The position numbers and the translations under genes are program-made. A stretch of 64,000 bases of DNA, taken from NCBI GenBank assembly GCA_029251375.1, contig JAQXDL010000031.1:22645-86644 (forward strand), in the 5' to 3' direction. Numbering within the stretch: the first letter of the stretch is position 1; the number at the start of each line of letters is the position of its first letter. The DNA comes from Pseudomonadales bacterium. GTDB lineage: Bacteria; Pseudomonadota; Gammaproteobacteria; Pseudomonadales; Azotimanducaceae. Shown one piece after another: positions 1 through 7,522 of this stretch. Below the pieces are notes generated by a model. It did no database searches. It saw nothing but the letters and a program-made list of their open reading frames with translations, and was not told the DNA's origin.

Positions 1-182
1 TTAAGCCTACGTTCACAAATCTTTAGATTAATCTCAATCCAATGCCGGATTACCTGTCCGATGACCGTGCATGCCGAGAACATTTATCTCTACTTAAGCA
101 CTTGTCATTGCCCAATACTCTTCAGTTATACTCGATCTAGAATCACAGAACAAAAGACAAACTCACGACCGGAATCCCGCTA

Positions 183-1625
183 ATGCAAGTTATCTCCCTG
201 TCAAAAATCATTGCCTATTGGACCGACCGACAGCCACAAAGGATCGCGATCAGTCACGAAGACAGCGTTATTAGCTGGCAAGACCTAGAAAAAAGTACAA
301 ACCGGTTAGCACGCGCCTACGCTGAGTTGGGTGTAAAACCCGACGACTTTGTTACGATCGCGCTGCCCAATGGGATTGAGTTTTTTGAGTCTTGTCTCGC
401 TACTTGGAAGCTTGGCGCAACACCTCAACCCATATCAGCAAAATTACCCAAGTTCGAGCGAGATCAGATTATTGAGCTGGGCGAACCGTCTCTTGTTGTC
501 GGCGTTGATGATCAATATCCGCAGGTGGAAACTGTTCCTGTTAATTTTGTGCCCGAGGCAAGCTTGAGTGATGAGCCTCTAGCCGAACTCACCGCGACGT
601 CGTTCAAAGCAATGACATCAGGAGGCAGTACCGGCCGTCCCAAACTGATCGTGTCAGGCAATCCCGCGGTTTGGGATGTCGATCAGGAGCATTTACAAAT
701 TCAACTGCAGGGCGCCATGTTGATACCCGGACCTCTGTATCACAACGGTCCTTTTAGTTGGGCCATGATCGCACTGTTTAGGGGCAATCACGTTTGTGTC
801 ACGACTCGATTTGATGCACTACAAACCCTCGAACTGATTCAAAAGCATTGTATCGATATCGTTTACATGGTGCCTACTATGATGCAAAGAATTTGGAAAT
901 TACCCGAAATTGAAAGAACACAATTTGATGTTTCCTGTCTAAAAACCCTTTGGCACTTAGCCGCGCCCTGCCCTGCTTGGCTGAAAGAGAAATTCATAGA
1001 GTGGCTGGGACCCGAGGTAATCTGGGAACTCTACGGTGGCACCGAGGGTACCGGTTCAACAATCATCAACGGTGCTGAATGGCTGGAACATCGCGGTTCT
1101 GTAGGCTTACCCGGCGCCGCGTGTGAAATGAAAATCATTGATGACGCGGGTACAACGTTGCCTGCTAACGAGATTGGAGAGGTTTTTATCCGCCCAAGAT
1201 CAGGACCTGGCACAACCTATCACTACATCGGTGCAGAAGCGAAGTCAATTGAAGGCGGCTGGGAAAGTCTTGGCGACATGGGCTACATGGATGAAGATGG
1301 TTATCTCTATCTTGCTGATAGACAAACCGACATGATCCTATCAGGTGGCGCCAACATCTACCCCGCGGAAGTCGAAGCCGCTATTGATGCATTTGGCGGT
1401 GTGAGAAGCTCTGCCGTTATCGGTTTGCCCCATGAAGATCTTGGCAACTATGTGTATGCGATTGTCGACGCGCCCGAGGGTATTGAAGAGAAGGCCCTAC
1501 TCGACCATCTTGCTGAACGATTAGTCCGCTACAAAATTCCGCGCACCATCGAATGGTCCAACGATCCCTTGCGAGACGACGCCGGTAAACTACGACGCAA
1601 GCAACTGCGGCAGGAACGTCTATAG
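183..1625 (+). CDS. Class I acyl-CoA ligase (ANL superfamily)
   Basis: This 480-residue enzyme should activate a carboxylic acid to its CoA thioester through an acyl-adenylate. Visible ANL motifs are the P-loop TSGGSTGRPK at about residues 145-154, the ELYGGTEG stretch near 286, and the hinge/A8 region from GDMGY through LADRQTDMILSGGANIYPAE at about 366-395. A C-terminal GKLRRKQL near 470 supplies the likely adenylation lysine. The length is slightly short for the family (usually 500-550), but all core motifs are present. The ATG follows a GGAA at a reasonable distance. It stands alone on the plus strand, tail-to-tail with the MFS gene. Substrate is not readable; the motifs fit bile-acid/medium-chain or aryl acid ligases. 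The family call is secure, the substrate is not. Confidence 0.9.
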   Translation: MQVISLSKIIAYWTDRQPQRIAISHEDSVISWQDLEKSTNRLARAYAELGVKPDDFVTIALPNGIEFFESCLATWKLGATPQPISAKLPKFERDQIIELGEPSLVVGVDDQYPQVETVPVNFVPEASLSDEPLAELTATSFKAMTSGGSTGRPKLIVSGNPAVWDVDQEHLQIQLQGAMLIPGPLYHNGPFSWAMIALFRGNHVCVTTRFDALQTLELIQKHCIDIVYMVPTMMQRIWKLPEIERTQFDVSCLKTLWHLAAPCPAWLKEKFIEWLGPEVIWELYGGTEGTGSTIINGAEWLEHRGSVGLPGAACEMKIIDDAGTTLPANEIGEVFIRPRSGPGTTYHYIGAEAKSIEGGWESLGDMGYMDEDGYLYLADRQTDMILSGGANIYPAEVEAAIDAFGGVRSSAVIGLPHEDLGNYVYAIVDAPEGIEEKALLDHLAERLVRYKIPRTIEWSNDPLRDDAGKLRRKQLRQERL

Positions 1626-1717
1626 ACGTATTGCTTGTAATTAATCGATGCGGCTGTGATTACGCCGCACGTGTACATCAGTTGGCTTGCTGCTTGTGTG
1701 GCGCCAGTTTGATTTAA

Positions 1718-1792
1718 ACCTGCTGAGTTCTAACCTGCTTAGTTTTTACCTGCTTAGTTTTTACCTGCTTGGTCTTAACCTGCTTAGTCCAA
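1718..1792. repeat. 15-bp tandem repeat, five units
   Basis: Five consecutive 15-bp units of the pattern ACCTGCTTAGTTTTT lie at 1718-1732, 1733-1747, 1748-1762, 1763-1777 and 1778-1792. Units two and three are identical; the others differ at a few positions. The last unit overlaps the stop codon of the minus-strand MFS gene, so the array forms its 3' flank. It looks like a slippage-generated minisatellite and lacks CRISPR-like spacers. Confidence 0.85.
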
Positions 1793-3067
1793 AGCCACAT
1801 TCGACATGCTCCGAACATCTTTTACACATAGGACTGCAGCCGTCGGCAAGATGATTGTGGCAGCGACCATGTACATCGTTAACTCATAGCCAACCCACTC
1901 ATACAACATACCGGCAATCACGATACCCAATGGCGCCAAAACAATAGAGCCTAGGTGATCATAAGCACTTACCCTTGAAAGTAGATGCGCAGGGACCTGC
2001 TGCTGCAGTGTTGTATACCATAGAACCGAAAAAATCTGCCCCGCCACACCGGCAGCAAACGCCATCACAGCGATAATAGGCACAGCTAACGGTACTGAAA
2101 GGGAAAGCGGCACGGTCGCGAACACAAACACCAGTAACGATCCAACGAACATGGGATGTTTGGGGCGAATTTTAAATGCTATCAGCCCGCCGAGGAGTGT
2201 GCCGACACCGAAACTTGCGGCAATGTTACCCCATGAAATCGCACCACCAAGCATGTCCTTTGCAATGGCTGGCCCCAGTAAACCGAAAGTACTTTCTATC
2301 GCAGCGACGATGAGCGAGAACTGCATAACGATCGTCCACAACCAAGTATGCGACGTGAACTCCCACCATCCTAAACGCAGGTCTTCAAACATTGACGCAG
2401 GCTCAATTGCAGCATGAACTTTGACGTTCAGCGTGCCGATCAAAAACGCAGAAATGCCAAAGGTCATTGCGTCAATAATCAATGTTAGACCCGCACCAAA
2501 TGTTGCCACCAAGAGGCCTCCTAGCGCGGCGCCGCCTGCAATCGCACCGTTACGAGCGGTACCTAACATAACGTTAGCGTCTTGCAACTCGTGTTTCTCA
2601 ACAATCTGTACGACGAGGCCTGTTGCCGCCGGCGCGTTGAATGCCATTGCTATGCCATTGATGAGCATAAGACCCGTCAACACCGGTACCGTTGGCTCGC
2701 CAAATATAAACAGCAGCCCAATCGCTAACTGCGACAGCATCGAGAGTACCTCCGCAATCACAAGCACATATTTTCGTGAGGTTCGATCAGCAATAACACC
2801 GCCAAATAAAATGACGGCTATCGCAGCCAAGGTGGGCGCTGCGATAACAATCGCTGCGTCCTTGGCAGAGCCTGTCAGTTCCAGTACGCCGAATGCAACC
2901 GCAATAGGTGCCATCGCTGAACCCGTGTAGGTAACTAAATAAGCAAAGAATAATTTTGCGACATCACTTTGAAAGATAACCGGCACAACGGTTTTATCTG
3001 TCGATTTAGACAACCTGATTAGAGTCAGAGCCTGCCTGCGATTTTTTTTCGAGCGAAGCCAAAGCAT
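1784..3067 (-). CDS. MFS transporter (EntS/MFS_3-like exporter)
   Basis: A 427-residue major facilitator protein with about twelve hydrophobic helices beginning near residue 36. It carries the loop-2 signature GGVIADRTSRK near residue 90 that is typical of MFS carriers. The overall pattern fits the MFS_3/enterobactin-exporter-like branch, so drug or metabolite export across the inner membrane is likely. The start is uncertain: the ATG at 3067 overlaps the upstream molybdenum hydroxylase gene by about 60 bp. An in-frame TTG at 3013 or GTG at 2986 would remove most or all of the overlap; none has a clear Shine-Dalgarno. It follows the molybdenum hydroxylase pair on the same strand and may be translationally coupled. 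Its 3' flank is a tandem repeat array. Confidence 0.85.
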   Translation of the reverse strand: MLWLRSKKNRRQALTLIRLSKSTDKTVVPVIFQSDVAKLFFAYLVTYTGSAMAPIAVAFGVLELTGSAKDAAIVIAAPTLAAIAVILFGGVIADRTSRKYVLVIAEVLSMLSQLAIGLLFIFGEPTVPVLTGLMLINGIAMAFNAPAATGLVVQIVEKHELQDANVMLGTARNGAIAGGAALGGLLVATFGAGLTLIIDAMTFGISAFLIGTLNVKVHAAIEPASMFEDLRLGWWEFTSHTWLWTIVMQFSLIVAAIESTFGLLGPAIAKDMLGGAISWGNIAASFGVGTLLGGLIAFKIRPKHPMFVGSLLVFVFATVPLSLSVPLAVPIIAVMAFAAGVAGQIFSVLWYTTLQQQVPAHLLSRVSAYDHLGSIVLAPLGIVIAGMLYEWVGYELTMYMVAATIILPTAAVLCVKDVRSMSNVALD

Positions 3068-5420
3068 CTTTAAGACCAGTCGCGCGGATCGGTAGATCGC
3101 GCATTCTCACACCTACCGCTTGGAAGATAGCGTTGCCGATCGCTGGACCGACGACCGTTGTCGCAGGTTCACCCAAACCAACCGATTGGTAATTGCTGTC
3201 GACAAACTCAATTTCCATTTCCGGTATATCGGCCATCCGTAAAGGCGTATAGGTATCAAGATTAGTATCAACAACCTGACCGTTGTTAAATCGTGTGCCT
3301 TCATGCAGCGCCATACTTAAGCCCCACATTGCCGCACCTTCAGTCTGCGCCAAGGCGCCATCCGGATGAACAATCGCACCCGCATCAAGCACCAAGGTTA
3401 ATTTTTGCACGGTGACCTTGCCGGATGATCGATCCACATGCACCTGAGCAACGCAGGCACACCAAGTAGGCATATCTCTCTCCTGACCAAAGGTTGTTGC
3501 TACGCCCATACCTGTTGAATCTGGTAGTTTCTTACCCCAATTAGAGAGTTTAGATGCACGTTTCAACACCGCCGCGAGTCGCCTCGCACCACCCACTGAA
3601 TTAGGATAACTACCCGCATTTTTACCTCGACTCGATAGATGTTGGAGTCGAAACATGATCGGATCAACGTTGACCCTGTTGGCGGCTTCATCAATAAAAC
3701 TTTCGAGTGCCCAGTTAGTCCAACCTGGGCCAACTGACCTCAGCCACCCAGGCCTAAAAGTGCGGTTAGCAAGATCATTCGATACGGCTGTTACCTGATG
3801 AGCACCTAAACTGTACCAATGGTTGGCACCGTTAATCGAAAAAGGATCAAATTTCTCACCATTTTTACCTTCACCTAAAAAGAAATCCGCCATCACTTCG
3901 GAGGGCCATCCCGCTGCAGCCGCATGTGTAAACGCAACCACTTTTTTATTGTCGTTGAACCCCATCGCTAAGGATTGAACAGATGCTGATCGAGGCGAGT
4001 CAAAGCGTGAATCGTCTTCTCGACTGAAAACGACTTTGACGGGCTTACCCAATGCTTTGGCTGCAAGCAAAGCAGGCACACCATAGTCGCCGTTCAATCG
4101 ACGACCAAAGCCACCACCCAACAGATAGGTGCGCATAATAATTTGTTCTTCTTTGACACCCAGCGCTTTTGCATACACCGGCATTGACAATGACTGCCAT
4201 TGGTTTCCCGCATGCAATTCCCACATACCGTTGCGCTCAAGACCAATCGCGTTAACAGGCTCCAGCTGAAAATGAAGCACAGTACTGGTCGTATACTCGG
4301 CTCGAATAACGTCGTCGGCATCGAACATCAATTCGCTGACAGTTTTGCCATCAAAGATGTCATCAACAACCGTTGAACCTTTGCCGGCTTCAATAAGATC
4401 TCGACCATGCTGCAATATGTCAGCTTCCGACACATTTACCGCGGGGCCATTACTCCAAGTCACCTTAATCAGTTTTTCAGCCTTTAGTGCAGCGTGAAAG
4501 GAATCTGCGATGACCAACGCCCAACCCGGCACAGTCCCTGACGGATCCTCCAACTGCAGCGTTTGCCTATAACCCGAAACTGCTTTAGCGCCACTATCAT
4601 CAACATTCAAGACCCGAGAATCATAACGGGTTGGTGGCACTATCGGCTTTGCGTAAACCATTCCATCATAGCTTGCATCAATGCCATAAACGGCAGTACC
4701 ACGTGTCTTATCCGGAATATCCAGCGCCTGCGTATCGGCGCCAATTAAATTTCTCTGGCTAGGTTTTTTAATCTGAAGGTCAGCGAGATCATCTGCTGAG
4801 TAGCGGCGGGATAGATCACCTTTCTTAACAATTTCCTGATAGCTAACCGACTTATCACCACTAATCACCCTACTGCGACGGGCGTGGCATTTAAGCGGCG
4901 ACACACCTAACAGATCTGCGCCTTCTTCGATCAATGCTTTACGTCCCGCTGCGCCGGCACGGCTCAACAAGTCAAAGTTCTGCCAAACAGACCAACTGCC
5001 GCCTGTCACCCGATAGCCGTATCTGGCCTCGTTGTCGACGTAGTTGAGCCGCACATCCTTCCAATCGGCTTCGAGTTCTTCCGCGACTATACGCGCCAGT
5101 GAAGTACCAATATGCTGGCCCATTTCCGCCTCGGCGATATTCACCGTAATTTCACCCAAAGGGTTAATCGAATACCAAACCGTCGGTTCGAAACTCCCCC
5201 TCTCAACGCCATAACTTTTCGTTGATGTCATCAGTGCCGCGGGCAAAAATGCCATGGTGAAACCAGCGGATGTGGCGCCAATCAAAAAGCCACGCCGACC
5301 TATTTTTGATTTCGGCGTCGTTGTGGTTTCAGTCTGGGTATTCGCACTGACCTGATCGGTTGAAATATTTTGAACACGTTCGGTCTTGTCTTGCCATCCT
5401 TTAATACGCTGCTTACTCAT
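3006..5420 (-). CDS. Molybdopterin-binding large subunit, xanthine dehydrogenase/isoquinoline 1-oxidoreductase family
   Basis: This 804-residue subunit should carry the molybdenum cofactor of a hydroxylase acting on an aldehyde or N-heterocycle. It has a Tat signal, GRRGFLIGATSAGF at about residues 41-54, after an unusually long polar N-terminal region, so export to the periplasm is predicted. The near-C-terminal GLGEPATTVVGP contains the catalytic glutamate motif of the family, and GGGFGRRLNGDYG matches a cofactor-binding loop. The chosen ATG overlaps the stop of the small-subunit gene by 8 bp (typical coupling); an upstream ATG at 5444 would add an arginine run. Length and organisation match IorB-like single-chain large subunits. 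No cytochrome c or FAD subunit gene is adjacent. A second copy of this pair lies at 40073-42816. Substrate unknown. Confidence 0.9.
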   Translation of the reverse strand: MSKQRIKGWQDKTERVQNISTDQVSANTQTETTTTPKSKIGRRGFLIGATSAGFTMAFLPAALMTSTKSYGVERGSFEPTVWYSINPLGEITVNIAEAEMGQHIGTSLARIVAEELEADWKDVRLNYVDNEARYGYRVTGGSWSVWQNFDLLSRAGAAGRKALIEEGADLLGVSPLKCHARRSRVISGDKSVSYQEIVKKGDLSRRYSADDLADLQIKKPSQRNLIGADTQALDIPDKTRGTAVYGIDASYDGMVYAKPIVPPTRYDSRVLNVDDSGAKAVSGYRQTLQLEDPSGTVPGWALVIADSFHAALKAEKLIKVTWSNGPAVNVSEADILQHGRDLIEAGKGSTVVDDIFDGKTVSELMFDADDVIRAEYTTSTVLHFQLEPVNAIGLERNGMWELHAGNQWQSLSMPVYAKALGVKEEQIIMRTYLLGGGFGRRLNGDYGVPALLAAKALGKPVKVVFSREDDSRFDSPRSASVQSLAMGFNDNKKVVAFTHAAAAGWPSEVMADFFLGEGKNGEKFDPFSINGANHWYSLGAHQVTAVSNDLANRTFRPGWLRSVGPGWTNWALESFIDEAANRVNVDPIMFRLQHLSSRGKNAGSYPNSVGGARRLAAVLKRASKLSNWGKKLPDSTGMGVATTFGQERDMPTWCACVAQVHVDRSSGKVTVQKLTLVLDAGAIVHPDGALAQTEGAAMWGLSMALHEGTRFNNGQVVDTNLDTYTPLRMADIPEMEIEFVDSNYQSVGLGEPATTVVGPAIGNAIFQAVGVRMRDLPIRATGLKDALASLEKKSQAGSDSNQVV

Positions 5421-5883
5421 CACCCGCCTCCTGCGCCGACGCAATTTTGATGGCTTTTTTTATTCTGCCGTACGCCATACACCGGCAAAGATTGCCATTC
5501 ATTGACGTAACAATCGTCTCATCTGTTGGGCTTGGGTTGGCTTGAAGAAGACTCGCAGCCTGCATGATCTGCCCAGACTGACAATAACCACACTGAGGCG
5601 CTTGGGCTTCGACCCAAGCCTGTTGCAAAGCGTGATTACCCTGCGGGTCCAAACCTTCTATCGTTGTAACGGCACGGCCTGCGACGGACGCGACTGACGT
5701 GATACAAGAACGTATCGCGACACCATCAACGTGAACAGTACACGCGCCACACTGACCGATGCCGCAACCAAACTTCGTGCCTTTGAGTTCTAGTTCATCG
5801 CGAATAACCCAAAGTAAAGGCGTGTCCTGCGGTAAGTCGAGCTCTCTCTGCTTACCATTTACAGATAATTTTACCGACATCAT
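5413..5883 (-). CDS. [2Fe-2S] small subunit of molybdenum hydroxylase (IorA-like)
   Basis: A 156-residue iron-sulfur subunit that should pass electrons from the molybdenum site. The N-terminal plant-type ferredoxin domain has GCGIGQCGACTV at about residues 39-50 plus a further Cys. The C-terminal all-helical domain has QCGYCQSGQ and NLCRCMAYGR, together giving the eight cysteines for two clusters. The start was placed at 5883 because AGGGAGA lies just upstream; the longer frame from 5925 adds residues that do not look like the family. It has no signal peptide, so it is presumably carried across the membrane bound to the Tat-signal-bearing large subunit. It overlaps that gene by 8 bp. Confidence 0.93.
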   Translation of the reverse strand: MMSVKLSVNGKQRELDLPQDTPLLWVIRDELELKGTKFGCGIGQCGACTVHVDGVAIRSCITSVASVAGRAVTTIEGLDPQGNHALQQAWVEAQAPQCGYCQSGQIMQAASLLQANPSPTDETIVTSMNGNLCRCMAYGRIKKAIKIASAQEAGDE

Positions 5884-6062
5884 AAATCTCCCTTTGCCTT
5901 CGTTTACATTACGATTAATGCCCATACTGAATCAAGTAGGAAAACAGCTTTAAGGTTATGACTACTCAAGTTTGCATCGGCACGGGCCAAGCCAGCGTTT
6001 TTAATGTCGCTGAGAGAGAGAAGACTGATAGAATACGCTTTTCGTTTTATTAGGATCGATCA

Positions 6063-6785
6063 ATGGCTCAGAAGCCAACAACCAATGCAATACCATCGTC
6101 GAAAAAAACCACGAAAACAATTGCGAAAAAAATCTCAAATACAGGGTCAAAAACAGCGCCAAAAGCAAAGGTAAAAACCAAGCCAACGCACCGAACGGCT
6201 TTTGGTTTGAAGATTTTGAATTCTAACCATAAGGATATCAGGCGCCTCAAACGAGAGGGGCATATTGCGACTATTCATGGCAACAAGTTTTGGAACTCCA
6301 GTTTCCTGATCATGGATTATCTAAAGAAAAACCCACTCAAACGAAAAATAAGAGTGCTGGAAATCGGTTGCGGCTGGGGTTTGCTAGGCATCTACTGCGC
6401 AACAAATTTTGACGCTAAAGTGCACGGTATTGATGCTGATGAGAATGTTCTACCTTATCTACAGCTACATGCTGACATTAACAAAGTGAACGTTACATCT
6501 GACGCGAAGACCTTTCAGCAACTCACCACCGAAAAACTCAAAGATTATGACCTGATAGTTGGTGCTGATATTTGTTTTTGGGATGAAATGTCTAACGCTC
6601 TTTTTAACCTTATTGGCAGAGCAAAGAAAGCCGGTGTGAAACAAATCATTATATCTGACCCAGTGCGCTCGCCCTTTGAAGACCTTACTGCACGTTGTCA
6701 AAAGAAGTATGAAAATGTTGAAGTCCAGCAAAGGTGGCTGAAGCGACCAGTCAATGCTTCGGGCCAGTTGCTCATTGTAAAATAA
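6063..6785 (+). CDS. SAM-dependent methyltransferase with lysine-rich N-terminal tail
   Basis: This 240-residue protein has two parts. Residues 1-45 are low-complexity and basic, with 11 lysines among Thr, Ala and Ser, resembling a histone-H1/AlgP-like tail. From about residue 90 there is a seven-beta-strand methyltransferase: motif I VLEIGCGWGLLGIYCA, the acidic residue of motif II in GIDADENV, and a post-motif GADICFWDEM. The last resembles the DxxY/F region of protein-lysine methyltransferase family 16, but this resemblance is my reading and not proven. The ATG follows AGGATCGATCA. It stands 60 bp upstream of the YbjQ gene on the same strand. The target could be a protein or a small molecule. 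Confidence 0.75.
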   Translation: MAQKPTTNAIPSSKKTTKTIAKKISNTGSKTAPKAKVKTKPTHRTAFGLKILNSNHKDIRRLKREGHIATIHGNKFWNSSFLIMDYLKKNPLKRKIRVLEIGCGWGLLGIYCATNFDAKVHGIDADENVLPYLQLHADINKVNVTSDAKTFQQLTTEKLKDYDLIVGADICFWDEMSNALFNLIGRAKKAGVKQIIISDPVRSPFEDLTARCQKKYENVEVQQRWLKRPVNASGQLLIVK

Positions 6786-6845
6786 CGCAATACGGCCGAC
6801 GTTATCGCGCGACTTAATTCCGACAATTAAAACGAGGACGCCACA

Positions 6846-7172
6846 ATGATTATCACCACCACACCCGGTATTGAAGGAAAAAGTATAAAACAATACAAAG
6901 GTGTGATTACCGGAGAGGCGATTCTGGGCGCAAATATCTTCAGAGATATGTTTGCTGCGGTAAGGGATATCGTTGGCGGTCGTTCAGCAGCCTATGAAAG
7001 AGAACTCGGCAAAGCCCGCGAGATAGCATTGGAAGATTTGGAAGATTGGGCAGAAGAGCTTGGTGCAAATGCCGTGGTCGGCGTCGCCATTGATTACGAA
7101 AGTTTCGGTCAAAGCAACGGCATGATGATGGTCAGTGTCACCGGTACAGCGGTTGTTGTAGGAGACAGTTGA
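6846..7172 (+). CDS. YbjQ family (UPF0145/DUF74) protein
   Basis: A 108-residue protein covering the whole YbjQ family length. Typical features are the N-terminal [10 protein letters not shown], the central [15 protein letters not shown], and the C-terminal [13 protein letters not shown] followed by a strand ending in TGTAVVV. The family forms small oligomeric barrels sometimes described as heavy-metal-binding; function is not established. GAGGA about ten bases upstream supports the ATG. The stop codon lies within the first unit of a 10-bp repeat array. Confidence 0.93.
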   Translation: MIITTTPGIEGKSIKQYKGVITGEAILGANIFRDMFAAVRDIVGGRSAAYERELGKAREIALEDLEDWAEELGANAVVGVAIDYESFGQSNGMMMVSVTGTAVVVGDS

Positions 7173-7215
7173 AAGCAGTTGAACGCGGATTAAGGCAGTT
7201 GAGCACAATTGACCG
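7166..7215. repeat. 10-bp tandem repeat at the YbjQ stop codon
   Basis: The heptamer CAGTTGA occurs at 7166, 7176 and 7196, with CAATTGA at 7206, all on a 10-bp period; the unit at 7186 is degenerate. The first unit includes the TGA stop of the YbjQ gene. This is the same kind of short-period array found in other intergenic regions of this window. Confidence 0.6.
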
Positions 7216-7231
7216 CGTTTTAATCGCCCTG

Positions 7232-7468
7232 TCACTTCGCGTCTAGAGTAGCCGCCTTGTTTATCTGACGACGGTATAGATAGAACGGAAATGCACAGAA
7301 CAAGCCAATCGTCAGCTTAATCAACATAATAATCCGTACTTGCGGTGTTTTGTTCGGCGGCATGTAGGCCCAAAACACACTCGAGATTATTAACTAATCT
7401 GCTATAAATCCTGCTGCCGCACCGAATATTGCAGCGATGACATAGAAGTTGTTAGGTGACGAGATCTA
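7232..7468 (-). pseudogene. Remnant of a small membrane protein gene
   Basis: On the minus strand a frame reads NNFYVIAAIFGAAAGFIAD, stops at TAG, and continues in the same frame through VFWAYMPPNKTPQVRI and LIKLTIGLFCAFPFYLYRRQ to a TGA at 7232-7234. The two hydrophobic halves look like one two-helix membrane protein split by a nonsense codon. Alternatively the 43-codon frame from the ATG at 7363 is a small intact gene. No family was recognised. It occupies most of the 350-bp interval between the YbjQ gene and the next CDS. Confidence 0.3.
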
Positions 7469-7522
7469 AACATGAATAAACAAGCGCGAGCAATTACCTT
7501 CAAGATAATTCAGTAAACGTCG

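Noticed and set aside
1..182. Promoter TTGTCA/TATACT upstream of the first gene and a partial frame at the left edge
   Set aside because: Spacing is 19 bp and not convincing, and the left-edge frame has no start, ribosome site or recognisable protein.
2421..2930. 169-codon plus-strand frame
   Set aside because: It lies entirely opposite the MFS gene, is rich in Ala/Pro/Ser from reversed hydrophobic codons, and has no domain; a shadow of the real gene.
6465..6893. 142-codon minus-strand frame
   Set aside because: It covers the methyltransferase gene and the YbjQ start in antisense and shows no domain or ribosome site.
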